DNA from: JAZSQT01 sp045538075
GTDB taxonomy: Bacteria > Chrysiogenota > Deferribacteres > Deferribacterales > Mucispirillaceae
DNA length: 17,354 bases
Assembly: GCA_045538075.1 (NCBI GenBank)
Contig: JAZSQT010000051.1
Location: forward strand, 1 to 17,354
Reading direction: 5' to 3'
The notes under the pieces were generated by a model. It was not told the DNA's origin. It made no database searches and saw only the letters and a program-made list of their open reading frames with translations. The position numbers and the translations under genes are program-made. Shown here in pieces: positions 1-7,756 of the stretch (position 1 is its first letter; the number at the start of each line of letters is the position of its first letter).

Positions 1-60
1 AAATTAGCTCACAAACTCACTTCGTTCGGGGACAAGCCCAGTGTTCGCTAAATACATTTA
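1..60. repeat. GC-richer edge patch, possible dispersed repeat
   Basis: The first 50 bases are clearly richer in G and C than the following 170. They contain short opposed motifs (CACTTCGTTCG, then GTGTTCGCT, with GGGACAAGCCC between). They read like the end of a dispersed element cut by the window edge. No gene, tRNA or rRNA end can be recognised. Bases 61-226 are featureless AT-rich sequence. Confidence 0.25.
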
Positions 61-226
61 ATGAATATATGTCATTACTTCTGAGTTCAAAAATTGTATT
101 CTTTATGTATATTGTTATCATTTCAATTTTATTTAAAAAATTTATATTTATTTATTATTTCAAAGTTAAATAAAGAAATGTTTTATAAATATTTTTTTTA
201 ACTAAATTTCATATCAACCTTTTTTA

Positions 227-308
227 CTGGATTACTTCGTCGTTTTGCTCCTCGTAATGACTGTTTTTACGTCACTAGCGAGACGATTTTAATCGTCGTG
301 GCAATCTA
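227..308. repeat. Imperfect palindromic dispersed-type repeat
   Basis: The outer ends are inverted and similar: TGGATTACTTCG on the left, and CGTGGCAATCTA on the right, which reads TAGATTGCCACG on the other strand. Inside lie CTCGTAATGAC (251-261) facing GTCACTAGCGAG (271-282), and a perfect 7-bp hairpin GACGATT-TT-AATCGTC (282-297). This matches the general look of the 'GTCATTGCGAG..GTGGCAATC' palindromic intergenic repeats known in many unrelated bacteria. It stands out by composition from its AT-rich surroundings. No transposase is next to it, so it is at most a non-autonomous element. Confidence 0.6.
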
Positions 309-365
309 TAATATTATAAAAGAAATTGTAAAAGAATATAATTAAATAAACTCTTAATAATTTTC

Positions 366-396
366 AAAAAAAAGCCGTAGTTTTAAACTACGGCTT
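366..396 (-). terminator. Rho-independent terminator after ccp
   Basis: A perfect inverted repeat (AAGCCGTAG / CTACGGCTT, arms extendable to 12 bp) at 372-396 is followed, on the minus strand, by a run of T (the A-run at 366-373). It lies 30 bp past the ccp stop codon in the right orientation to end the leftward transcript. Confidence 0.85.
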
Positions 397-425
397 ATAA
401 AAAATAACCAAAAGGTTATAATAAA

Positions 426-1463
426 TTAATGGTAAACTGGTTTTGGTGTATCATCAGTTGATGGAGGAAGAATAGGATACTCAACTTTTGGTTGCTCACC
501 AGTAAGAGTTTTAAGGAAAGCCACTATTTGTTTAACTTCTTTATTAGAAAGTTTAATACCAAGTTGGCTTGAACTCATAATACTAACAGCTTCGTCTAAT
601 TTCCAAATTTTACCAGAATGGAAGTAAGGAGCAGTATAAACAATATTTCTTAATGTTGGAGATTTGAAACCTTCTTCACCATCAGTTTCTTTAAGTGCTG
701 CACGACCTTTATCACCTGCAAGAATTTCATCACTTGGAGCAACTTCTACACCAAATGGGAAGAAACCTTCTGCAGTAAAGTTGATTCCACCATGACAGCT
801 ATCACAACCTTTTTCAAGAAATACTCTAAGCCCTTCTTTTTCTTCTTTATTCATAGCTTTATCATCACCTAAAAGCCATTTGTCAAAACGAGAATTTGGA
901 GTAACTAATGTTGCTTCAAATACTTCAATAGCTAAAGCCATATTATCAAATGTAACTGGGTCTTTTTGTTTTGGAAACGCTTTTTTAAATAAAGCAACGT
1001 ATTCTGGGATACTTTTTAATACTTTAACAACGTGTTGAGGTGTTGCTGCCATTTCAACAGATGCTTGAATAGGACCTTTTGCTTGTTCTGCAAGGTCTCC
1101 TGCACGACCGTCCCAAAATTGAGTGTGGTTATACACTGAATTTAAAACAGTTGGAGCATTTCTTGGACCTTTTTGCCAACCATGACCTATAGAAGTTTCT
1201 TGATAATCATCGCCACCAAAACTTAAGTTATGGCAAGTGTTACAGCTAATAAGCATACTTTTTGAAAGACGTGGCTCAAAAAAGAGCATTTTACCAAGTT
1301 CTACTTTTTCTGGAGTAGCTGGGTTGTTAGGCAACACTTTTGGTGTAGCTGGGATTACTTCAAAAGCACCTTTAGCTTGCTCACGCAATTTGTCAGCCAT
1401 TGCGTTAGTAGTAGCAAAAGCAAATACACCCATAAGGGCAATAATAAATACAATACGTTTCAT
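426..1463 (-). CDS. ccp: Di-haem cytochrome c peroxidase (periplasmic)
   Basis: Reduces hydrogen peroxide to water in the periplasm using electrons from small cytochromes (established for the CcpA/MauG family). The 345-residue protein has a signal peptide ending AMA at residue 23. It has two c-type haem sites, CNTCH (74-78) and CDSCH (220-224), the signature GHG..KGPRNAPT (93-105) with a candidate distal His94, the FWDGRA motif (116-121), and YFHSG (280-284). Met296 in the SIM...QLG segment fits the usual axial Met of the high-potential haem. Length and motif order are typical. A GAGG ribosome site lies about 8 nt before the ATG. It sits downstream of perR-rubrerythrin on the same strand, which fits a shared peroxide-defence role. 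A terminator-like hairpin stands only 22 bp upstream of its start. Confidence 0.95.
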   Translation of the reverse strand: MKRIVFIIALMGVFAFATTNAMADKLREQAKGAFEVIPATPKVLPNNPATPEKVELGKMLFFEPRLSKSMLISCNTCHNLSFGGDDYQETSIGHGWQKGPRNAPTVLNSVYNHTQFWDGRAGDLAEQAKGPIQASVEMAATPQHVVKVLKSIPEYVALFKKAFPKQKDPVTFDNMALAIEVFEATLVTPNSRFDKWLLGDDKAMNKEEKEGLRVFLEKGCDSCHGGINFTAEGFFPFGVEVAPSDEILAGDKGRAALKETDGEEGFKSPTLRNIVYTAPYFHSGKIWKLDEAVSIMSSSQLGIKLSNKEVKQIVAFLKTLTGEQPKVEYPILPPSTDDTPKPVYH

Positions 1464-1484
1464 ACTGTGTCCTCACTATAAAAT

Positions 1485-1512
1485 TATGGTGTAGCTTTTA
1501 AACTACACCATA
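1485..1512 (-). terminator. Hairpin between rubrerythrin and ccp, terminator or attenuator
   Basis: Perfect 10-bp stem TATGGTGTAG / CTACACCATA with an 8-nt loop. On the minus strand it is followed by AATTTTATAG, a weak T-tract. It lies 45 bp after the rubrerythrin stop, so it may end that transcript. It ends just 22 bp before the ccp start codon, leaving no room for a ccp promoter between them. It could therefore be a leaky terminator or a 5'-UTR hairpin of ccp. Confidence 0.6.
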
Positions 1513-1556
1513 CTAATTTAACATATAGCCTCTATATATAGCTAATTAAATGTTGC

Positions 1557-2096
1557 TTATTTGTAGTTTTCAGCTTTAACTTGGAAGTATGCTTTTGGGT
1601 GTTCGCAAACTGGGCAAACTTCAAGAGCAGCTTCACCAAAGTGGATATGTCCACAGTTAGCACATTGCCATACTACTTTTTCTGCTTTGTTAAATACTTT
1701 GTTTTCTTTAACATTTTTAAGAAGATCAAGGTATCTTTCTTCGTGTTCTTTTTCAATTTTACCTACTTGCTCAAAAAGGTAAGCGATTTTAGCAAAACCT
1801 TCTTCTTTTGCAGTTTCAGCAAATTCTTTATACATAGTAGTATGTTCGTAGTTTTCGCCATCAGCAGCGTCTTTTAAGTTAACGTCTGTAGTTGGGATAC
1901 CATCATGAAGAAGTTTGAACCAAATTTTTGCGTGTTCTTTTTCATTATCAGCAGTTTCTTGAAAAATTGCTGCAATTTGATTGTAACCTTCACCTTTTGC
2001 TTTAGCAGCATAATAAGTATACTTGTTACGAGCCATAGACTCGCCAGCAAATGCTGTTTCTAAGTTTTTTTCTGTTTTTGAACCTTTCAATTCCAT
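1557..2096 (-). CDS. rbr: Rubrerythrin
   Basis: Cytoplasmic peroxide reductase of anaerobes and microaerophiles, taking electrons through a rubredoxin-type iron. The 179-residue protein has the classical two-domain layout. The ferritin-like di-iron domain (1-135) carries Glu19, the pair E52..H55 in NEKEH, Glu92 or nearby, and the second KEHEE motif (116-120). The C-terminal rubredoxin-like domain has Cys145-x2-Cys148 (CANC) and Cys161-x2-Cys164 (CPVC). Length is normal and no ligand is missing. It starts 32 bp after perR on the same strand with a clear AAGGAG site, so both are probably one transcript controlled by PerR, an arrangement well known in delta-proteobacteria. Confidence 0.97.
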   Translation of the reverse strand: MELKGSKTEKNLETAFAGESMARNKYTYYAAKAKGEGYNQIAAIFQETADNEKEHAKIWFKLLHDGIPTTDVNLKDAADGENYEHTTMYKEFAETAKEEGFAKIAYLFEQVGKIEKEHEERYLDLLKNVKENKVFNKAEKVVWQCANCGHIHFGEAALEVCPVCEHPKAYFQVKAENYK

Positions 2097-2128
2097 AATC
2101 TCATTTCTCCTTATATTAACCCAAATTA

Positions 2129-2512
2129 TTACTGCATTTTATTTTCACATTTGGGACAAATTACGTTAAATACTATATCGTGAGACAAAACAACGTATCC
2201 AGTTTCATCGTTTACTTGTCTGTCTATATCTTCTTTGTAATCTATATATATGTCTTTAATATCACCACAATCTACACAAATTCCATGATAATGTTGTTTC
2301 TTATTGCCGTCATACTTATCAGGCTTATCTGGAAAAGTTAATTTTTTTAAGGAACCTATTTCTGATAAAACTTGCAAATTTCTATAAACTGTTCCTAAAC
2401 TTAACTGTGGATTATCTAACTTTAATTTTTTATATACATCTTCTGCAGTAGGGTGAACGTGCTCTTCCATAACTGCATTGTATATAAGTTCTCTCTGCCT
2501 TGAATACTTCAT
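2129..2512 (-). CDS. perR: Fur-family peroxide-responsive repressor, PerR-like
   Basis: DNA-binding metalloregulator of 127 residues. The N-terminal winged helix (about 1-65) begins SRQREL and contains the recognition region SLGTVYRNLQVLSE (38-51). Candidate metal ligands that align with B. subtilis PerR are His20, Asp68, His74, His76 and Asp87. The structural zinc site is C79-x2-C82 (CVDC) and C119-x2-C122 (CPKC). Asp at position 68 and the location next to rubrerythrin and cytochrome c peroxidase favour PerR over Fur or Zur. The N-terminus is shorter than the Bacillus protein by about one helix, which is common in short PerR proteins. A 7-1-7 palindrome lies between its promoter and start codon, pointing to self-repression. 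Confidence 0.9.
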   Translation of the reverse strand: MKYSRQRELIYNAVMEEHVHPTAEDVYKKLKLDNPQLSLGTVYRNLQVLSEIGSLKKLTFPDKPDKYDGNKKQHYHGICVDCGDIKDIYIDYKEDIDRQVNDETGYVVLSHDIVFNVICPKCENKMQ

Positions 2513-2525
2513 TCTCTATCCAAAT

Positions 2526-2540
2526 TAGTAACTGTTACTA
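2526..2540. promoter_or_regulatory. Candidate PerR operator, 7-1-7 palindrome
   Basis: TAGTAAC-T-GTTACTA is a perfect inverted repeat with 7-nt arms and one central base, the architecture of Fur/PerR boxes. It lies 14-28 bp upstream of the perR start codon and directly abuts the predicted -10 element, so bound repressor would cover the transcription start. The sequence differs from the Bacillus PerR consensus, so assigning it to PerR is inference from position and symmetry. Confidence 0.7.
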
Positions 2541-2569
2541 CTTTTAAAACTTTTAAACTATTTTGTCAA
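2541..2569 (-). promoter_or_regulatory. Predicted perR-rbr promoter
   Basis: On the minus strand a perfect -35 TTGACA (2569-2564) is followed after 17 bp by TAAAAG (2546-2541, 4 of 6 matches). The start point would fall in the 7-1-7 palindrome. The rest of the gap (2570-2730) is T-rich; it holds an inverted repeat AATTGATATT (2648-2657) / AATATCAATT (2709-2718) and a short TTGATA-5-TATCAA palindrome (2700-2716) of unknown role. Confidence 0.6.
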
Positions 2570-2730
2570 ATATTTTTTTACAAAAATATTAAAATTTCAA
2601 AAAAAATACCTTTTTTATCTTGTTTTAAACCCTTAAAAAATAATAAAAATTGATATTTTTTGCTTTTTTTGATAATTTTTCTCATATTTTTTATTATTTT
2701 TGATAATTAATATCAATTAGCCCTTTAATC

Positions 2731-2761
2731 ACAAAAAAGGCTAACTTAATAAGTTAGCCTT
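2731..2761 (-). terminator. Rho-independent terminator of the trp operon
   Basis: Perfect 11-bp stem AAGGCTAACTT / AAGTTAGCCTT with an AAT loop (2737-2761), followed on the minus strand by a T-run. It begins 7 bp after the trpA stop codon. Confidence 0.9.
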
Positions 2762-2768
2762 GATTATC

Positions 2769-3539
2769 TTAACTAATAGCTTTCTTCATTTTTGATATAT
2801 ATTCAGATAGTGGTTTATCAGCATTTACTCCGTATTCTTCAATAATCTTTACTATAGCACTGCCTACAATTATGCCATCTGAATATTTTGAAATATATTT
2901 TCCTTGTTCTTCTGTTGATATACCAAAACCAACTGCTATTTTTGTATCTGTAGCTTCTCTAATATGGTTTATAATATCTGATAAATCAACGTCTAATTCG
3001 TTATTTAAACCAGTAACTCCAAGAGATGAAACGCAATATATAAAGCCTTCAGATTCTTCTGCTATCATTTTAATTCTATTTTTTGATGTTGGAGCTATAA
3101 AAGGAATTAATGATATATTATATTTTTTTGTATATTCAATTATTTCATTGCGTTCTTCATAAGGTAAATCTGGAATAATTATGCCACTAACTCCACATTC
3201 ATCACACTTTTTAAAAAAATTCTCGTAGCCATAATTAAAAACTGGATTTAAATACGTTAAAAAAACTATAGGTATAGAAATATCGTTTTTTATTTCAAGA
3301 AGCATATTAAAAATCTTCTCTGGTGTAGTGCCACTTTCTAAAGCTCTAATAGATGCTTTTTCTATAATAGGTCCATCTGCTGCTGGGTCAGAAAAAGGGA
3401 TACCAAGCTCTATTAAATCTGCTCCAGATTTTTCCATTGTTTTTATAAAATCTGATGTTTTTTCAAGGTTAGGGTCGCCTGCTGTAATAAACCCAATAAA
3501 TGCTTTTCCTTTACTAAAGGCGTTATTAATCTTATTCAT
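2769..3539 (-). CDS. trpA: Tryptophan synthase alpha subunit
   Basis: Cleaves indole-3-glycerol phosphate to indole and glyceraldehyde 3-phosphate, passing indole to TrpB. The 256-residue TIM-barrel protein carries ELGIPFSDPAADGP with the catalytic Glu44 and Asp55 (numbering from the start chosen here) and the phosphate-loop glycines near VGFGIST and DGIIVGSAIV. The ATG at 3539 is preferred. It overlaps the trpB stop as ATGAATAA (8 nt) and has a GGGGG-containing ribosome site about 10 nt upstream. An in-frame TTG nine bases earlier (3548) would add only three residues. It is the last gene of the operon and all key residues look intact. Confidence 0.97.
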   Translation of the reverse strand: MNKINNAFSKGKAFIGFITAGDPNLEKTSDFIKTMEKSGADLIELGIPFSDPAADGPIIEKASIRALESGTTPEKIFNMLLEIKNDISIPIVFLTYLNPVFNYGYENFFKKCDECGVSGIIIPDLPYEERNEIIEYTKKYNISLIPFIAPTSKNRIKMIAEESEGFIYCVSSLGVTGLNNELDVDLSDIINHIREATDTKIAVGFGISTEEQGKYISKYSDGIIVGSAIVKIIEEYGVNADKPLSEYISKMKKAIS

Positions 3540-4716
3540 GAATATCAACCCCCATATAACGGGCTATTGCTGCAACATCTTTGTCGCCTCTACCTGAAAT
3601 ATTTATAATAACTACATCATCTTTACTTAATGATGGCACTATCTTTTTTGCATAAGCTACTGCGTGAGCACTTTCTATAGCAGGTATTATACCTTCAGTT
3701 TTTGATAAATATTGAAAACCATCTACTGCTTCATCATCAGTAACTGCAACGTATTTTGCTCTTTTTATATCATACAAATAAGAATGCTCTGGCCCAACAC
3801 CAGGATAATCAAGACCAGCAGAAATTGAATAAACTGGAGCAATCTGACCAGCCTCATCTTGACAGAAATAAGACTTCATACCGTGAAAAACTCCAACCCT
3901 ACCTGTAGATAACGTTGCCGCTGTTTCTATAGTATCAATACCTCTACCTGCTGCCTCGCAACCGATTAACTCTACTTCTTTATCTTCTATAAAATGATAA
4001 AAAGCTCCAATAGCATTGCTACCACCACCGACACAAGCAATAACTGCTTTTGGCAACTTGCCTTCAATTTCAAGAATTTGTTTCCTTGCTTCTCTACTAA
4101 TTACTGATTGGAAATCCCTAACCATAACTGGAAAAGGGTGAGGACCTACGACACTGCCAACAAGATAATGAGTATCTTCTATTCTTCTTGACCACTCTCG
4201 CAATGCTTCATTGACTGCATCTTTTAAAGTTTTTGTGCCACTTTTTACTGGGTGAACTTTTGCACCTAAAAGCTCCATTCTAAAAACATTTAATGCTTGC
4301 CTATGGGTATCTTCTTCTCCCATAAAAATATCGCATTCCATATCCATTAATGCAGCAACAGTAGCAGTAGCAACACCATGTTGACCAGCTCCAGTTTCTG
4401 CTATAAGGCGTTTTTTACCCATTCTTTTTGCTAAAAGGGCTTGACCTAATACGTTATTAATTTTATGAGAACCAGTATGATTTAAATCTTCTCTTTTTAA
4501 ATAAACTTTTGCACCATTTAAATCTTTAGTCATTTTTGATGCAAAATATAGACTTGATGGACGGTTAGCGTATTTATTATATAAATCTTCTAACTCGTTA
4601 ATGAAATCTTTATCATTTTTATATTTATTATATACTTCTTCTAATTCTATAATGGTGTTCATCAACATTTCTGGAATATATTGACCACCAAATTCTCCAA
4701 ATCTTCTGTTAGACAT
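3532..4716 (-). CDS. trpB: Tryptophan synthase beta subunit
   Basis: PLP enzyme that joins indole to serine to make tryptophan. 394 residues, the usual length. It has the N-terminal FGGQYIPE segment (9-16), the PLP lysine Lys85 in HTGSHKINN (80-88), the substrate-binding AETGAGQHG loop, and the PLP-phosphate loop GGGSNAIG. Sequence is highly conserved and shows no sign of decay. Its ATG follows the trpF stop codon directly, and an AAGGAG site lies inside the trpF 3' end, so the two are probably translationally coupled. This is the TrpB1-type protein that works with TrpA. Confidence 0.98.
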   Translation of the reverse strand: MSNRRFGEFGGQYIPEMLMNTIIELEEVYNKYKNDKDFINELEDLYNKYANRPSSLYFASKMTKDLNGAKVYLKREDLNHTGSHKINNVLGQALLAKRMGKKRLIAETGAGQHGVATATVAALMDMECDIFMGEEDTHRQALNVFRMELLGAKVHPVKSGTKTLKDAVNEALREWSRRIEDTHYLVGSVVGPHPFPVMVRDFQSVISREARKQILEIEGKLPKAVIACVGGGSNAIGAFYHFIEDKEVELIGCEAAGRGIDTIETAATLSTGRVGVFHGMKSYFCQDEAGQIAPVYSISAGLDYPGVGPEHSYLYDIKRAKYVAVTDDEAVDGFQYLSKTEGIIPAIESAHAVAYAKKIVPSLSKDDVVIINISGRGDKDVAAIARYMGVDIHE

Positions 4717-5331
4717 TTAATTTAGGCTCCTTACGAGAGAAACAATCTCCGATATTTTTTTGCAATCTTTAGCACCGTTACTTTCAACGCCACTACTAAC
4801 ATCAAAGGCAAATGGTTTTAATCTTAAATACGCCATCGGAATATTGTCATAATTTAAGCCCCCAGCTAAAAAATAATCTCTATTAACGCCCTTTATCAAA
4901 TCCCAATCAAAAGTCTTTCCAGTGCCACCTATAGATAATTTGTCGTAAGTATCAAAAAGCAAAAAATCTGCATTACTTTCTATAGATAAGTTTACGTCGT
5001 TTATATCCCTAATTCTAAAGGCTTTTATAACTGGTTTATTAGTAATTAATTTGATTTGAGATATATAACAGCTATTTTCATTACCATGAAGTTGAATTAC
5101 ATCAACTATTTGACTATCACACAATCTTTTAATAAAGTCAATATCTTCATCTACAAAAACGCCTACAGACAACATATTTTTATTAAGATTTTTTTTTAAC
5201 ATTAAGGCTAAATCTATAGATACTTTACGCTTGCTTTCTGCAAAAACGAACCCAACGTAATCACATCTTGATTTATTTACACACTCTATATCATCTAAAG
5301 TTGTTACACCACAAATTTTGATTTTAGACAA
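4717..5331 (-). CDS. trpF: Phosphoribosylanthranilate isomerase
   Basis: Amadori isomerisation of N-(5'-phosphoribosyl)anthranilate, the third step towards tryptophan. The 204-residue TIM-barrel has the catalytic Cys7 in KICGVT (5-10) and Asp127 in LLFDTYD (124-130), followed by GGTGKTFDW. Start is TTG at 5331, one base after the trpC stop. It is supported by an AGGGG ribosome site at 5337-5341 inside the trpC 3' end, and the KICGVT motif leaves no room for a later start. Key residues are intact. Confidence 0.96.
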   Translation of the reverse strand: MSKIKICGVTTLDDIECVNKSRCDYVGFVFAESKRKVSIDLALMLKKNLNKNMLSVGVFVDEDIDFIKRLCDSQIVDVIQLHGNENSCYISQIKLITNKPVIKAFRIRDINDVNLSIESNADFLLFDTYDKLSIGGTGKTFDWDLIKGVNRDYFLAGGLNYDNIPMAYLRLKPFAFDVSSGVESNGAKDCKKISEIVSLVRSLN

Positions 5332-5332
5332 T

Positions 5333-6172
5333 TTATCCCCTAAATTCCCTTAATGCTCTTTTTTTGTCTGATTTTTTCATTAAGGCTTCACCAATTAATA
5401 CTCCATTTGCTCCAATTCTTTTTAATTTGTTAATATGGTCGCTACTACTTATACCACTTTCTGAAACAAAAAGTTTATCTTTTGGAACGAAAGGACGCAA
5501 CCTAACAGTATGATTTATATCTACATTAAATGTTTTTAAATCTCTATTATTAACGCCAATAACTCTTGCTCCAGCTTTAAGAGACGATATTATTTCTTCT
5601 TCTGTATGAGTTTCTACTAAACAACTTAACCCTAATCCGTCTGCTATTTTTATAAAATGCTTAATTTCTTCTGGTCTCAAAATAGAGGCAATTAATAATA
5701 TCGCATCTGCACCTAATAATTTTGATTCATAAATCTGGTAACCATCAATTATAAAATCTTTTCTTAAAATAGGTATTCTAACGGTATTTGCAACGTCTAT
5801 AAGATGACGATTATCACCTTGAAAAAATACTGGCTCTGTTAATATAGATATTGCATTAGCTCCTGCAATTTCATAATCCCTTGCAATTTCTAACCAGTTA
5901 AAATTTTCTGCAATAACACCTTTTGACGGCGAGGCTTTTTTTATTTCGCAAATAAAAGAAATATCATCACCCTCTAAAGCTCTTTCAAAACAAAAATCTT
6001 CTTTTACTATTATCTCAACTTTTTCTTCTCTCTTTTCGTTTTCTGCAATTTCTGCTGCTAATTTATCTTGATTATCAAGGATACCTTCTAAAAGCTCGTC
6101 TATTGTCTTAGATTTTTTTGCTTCAATTATTCTTTCTTTCGTCGCTTCTATTATTTTACTTAAAATAGTCAT
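5333..6172 (-). CDS. trpC: Indole-3-glycerol phosphate synthase
   Basis: Ring-closing decarboxylation that makes indole-3-glycerol phosphate. 279 residues, some 15-20 longer than usual. The extra length lies in a charged, Glu/Lys-rich stretch around residues 33-58, before the barrel. Catalytic motifs are present: CEIKKASPSKG (75-85, Glu76 and Lys78), LRKDF with Lys138, Glu187 in CLVETH, GVNNRDL (206-212), and SESGI (237-241). ATG at 6172 lies one base after the trpD stop, with AAGGTG inside the trpD end as ribosome site. Confidence 0.96.
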   Translation of the reverse strand: MTILSKIIEATKERIIEAKKSKTIDELLEGILDNQDKLAAEIAENEKREEKVEIIVKEDFCFERALEGDDISFICEIKKASPSKGVIAENFNWLEIARDYEIAGANAISILTEPVFFQGDNRHLIDVANTVRIPILRKDFIIDGYQIYESKLLGADAILLIASILRPEEIKHFIKIADGLGLSCLVETHTEEEIISSLKAGARVIGVNNRDLKTFNVDINHTVRLRPFVPKDKLFVSESGISSSDHINKLKRIGANGVLIGEALMKKSDKKRALREFRG

Positions 6173-6173
6173 A

Positions 6174-7187
6174 TTACACCTTGTTAGATAACTCTATAAA
6201 TTTATTTAACTGTTTTTTAGCCTTTCCACTATCAATTACATCTTCTGCTACTTTTACACATTCTTTTAATGTTTTATTATTATATACCATATATAAACAC
6301 ATAGCACTATTCATAATTACTATATCTCTTTTGGCACCTTTTTCTATTCCAGATAATATATCTAAAGCAATTTTTGCATTTTCTTTAATATTGCCACCAA
6401 GTATATCATCTTTGTTGCATTTTTTTAATCCTAATTGTTCAGGAGAAAGAAAGTAACTATTTAAACTATTTCCATCTATTTCGCAGATAGTAGAAGTTGA
6501 AGATAAACTAATTTCATCTAATCCATCGTGTCCATATACTACAGCACCTCTTTTTACCCCTAAATTTTGTAACACTTTTGCAAGGGGATAAACGAGTTTT
6601 TCATCATAAACACCTAAAAGTTGCATATTTGCTCCAGCAGGGTTTGCAAGAGGACCTAATATATTAAAAATTGTTCTTATACCAAGCTCTTTTCTAACTG
6701 GTGCAGCATACTTCATAGAAGAATGGTAACTTGGAGCATACATAAAACACATATTTATATCTTCTAACATTTTTTCGCTTTGGTTAACACTCAAGTTAAT
6801 ATTTGCCCCTAATGATTCAAGTAAATCGGCACTACCACATCTACTTGATACACTTCTATTGCCGTGTTTTGCTACACTAATACCAGTTGCAGAAACAACG
6901 AAAGTTGATACTGTAGATATATTAAAAGTGTTTGCTCCGTCTCCACCTGTTCCTACAATATCTAAAACGTCTTTATTTGGAGTAATTTTTAAAGATTTTT
7001 CTCTCATAATTGTAGCACAAGCAGTAATTTCATCTATAGTTTCGCCTTTCATTCTCATTGCCGTCAAAAATGACGCTATTTGAGAATTACTTGCACTACC
7101 ATTCATTATTTCAAGCATTACATTGCGAGAAGTTTCTACACTTAAATTTTCGCCTAATATTATCTTTCTAATTGCTTCATCTATCAT
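6174..7187 (-). CDS. trpD: Anthranilate phosphoribosyltransferase
   Basis: Transfers phosphoribose from PRPP to anthranilate. 337 residues, normal for a stand-alone TrpD without a fused amidotransferase. Motifs: the PRPP-binding VGTGGDG (78-84), KHGNRSVSS (107-115) with CGSADLLE, the LGPLANPA anthranilate-site loop (178-185), and GLDEIS (222-227) for the metals. All are conserved, in sharp contrast to the two genes upstream. It starts 11 nt after trpG, with AAGG about 9 nt before the ATG. An active TrpD next to a dead anthranilate synthase would imply anthranilate from elsewhere. Confidence 0.97.
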   Translation of the reverse strand: MIDEAIRKIILGENLSVETSRNVMLEIMNGSASNSQIASFLTAMRMKGETIDEITACATIMREKSLKITPNKDVLDIVGTGGDGANTFNISTVSTFVVSATGISVAKHGNRSVSSRCGSADLLESLGANINLSVNQSEKMLEDINMCFMYAPSYHSSMKYAAPVRKELGIRTIFNILGPLANPAGANMQLLGVYDEKLVYPLAKVLQNLGVKRGAVVYGHDGLDEISLSSTSTICEIDGNSLNSYFLSPEQLGLKKCNKDDILGGNIKENAKIALDILSGIEKGAKRDIVIMNSAMCLYMVYNNKTLKECVKVAEDVIDSGKAKKQLNKFIELSNKV

Positions 7188-7198
7188 TATATAATGCC

Positions 7199-7756
7199 TT
7201 AATTTGAAAGAAAATTTTTTATTATTTCATTTCTATTTTCTGTCAATATTGATTCAATATTAAATTTTATTCCAAAAATATTATAATCTCTATGTTTTAC
7301 TGCCATTACTTCGCTATTATTATCTTCTGCAATAATTAAAACTTCATCAGGTAAAGTTGCTCTATCTATAGAAGATAAGTTATATACTCCAACATCAATT
7401 AAAGGTGGCAACCCTTTAAATATTTGAGTGCCATTTGCTATATGAATCTGCCTACTTTTGCCAAATTCTATATTTTTTGAATTATAAAACTTACAATCAA
7501 AATATTTAAACATTGAATAATATCCGTCAAAAACTGATAAAATTCTACTTTTTGCACTAAATTTATCTATTATTTTTTTAATTATCTCATTATTTTCTAT
7601 AAATGAGCCTATTATTATATGACTAAATTCTATATTTATAATTTCATCTATATTAATATTATTAATATCTACAAACATTATATTATTATCTATTTGAGCG
7701 ATTAAATCATATAAGCTATAAGTATAAAGAGATTGATTATTTAAATACAGTATCAT
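7199..7756 (-). CDS. trpG: Degenerate anthranilate synthase amidotransferase, likely inactive
   Basis: Normally TrpG splits glutamine and feeds ammonia to TrpE. The 185-residue protein keeps family length and landmarks: MILYLNNQSLYTYSLYD at the start, IFKGLPP (112-118), YNLSSIDRATLP (125-136) in place of YHSLVV.R.TLP, and ESILTE (168-173). Every catalytic element is altered. The oxyanion loop SPGPG is SFIEN (51-55). The nucleophile in GVCLGHQ is Phe76 in SVFDGYY. The triad His of FHPES is Asn166 in FNIES; only Glu168 remains. The frame is unbroken, unusually rich in Ile and Asn, and overlaps trpE as TAATG. Either an in-frame decaying gene or a pseudoenzyme; glutaminase activity is not credible. 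Confidence 0.85.
   Translation of the reverse strand: MILYLNNQSLYTYSLYDLIAQIDNNIMFVDINNINIDEIINIEFSHIIIGSFIENNEIIKKIIDKFSAKSRILSVFDGYYSMFKYFDCKFYNSKNIEFGKSRQIHIANGTQIFKGLPPLIDVGVYNLSSIDRATLPDEVLIIAEDNNSEVMAVKHRDYNIFGIKFNIESILTENRNEIIKNFLSN

Noticed and set aside
1237..1494. Open frame on the plus strand opposite ccp
   Set aside because: It mirrors the coding strand of an unmistakable cytochrome peroxidase gene, lacks a ribosome site and matches nothing known.
1581..1877. Phe-rich open frame opposite rubrerythrin
   Set aside because: Its composition is a by-product of Lys/Glu codons on the true strand.
2641..2720. Regulatory RNA or Fur box in the T-rich gap before perR
   Set aside because: The inverted repeats are short and pure A/T, and they lie about 160 bp from the predicted start point. 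Chance is a sufficient explanation.
3540..3548. TTG start for trpA three codons upstream
   Set aside because: ATG 3539 overlaps the trpB stop in the usual coupled way and has a G-rich ribosome site at suitable spacing.
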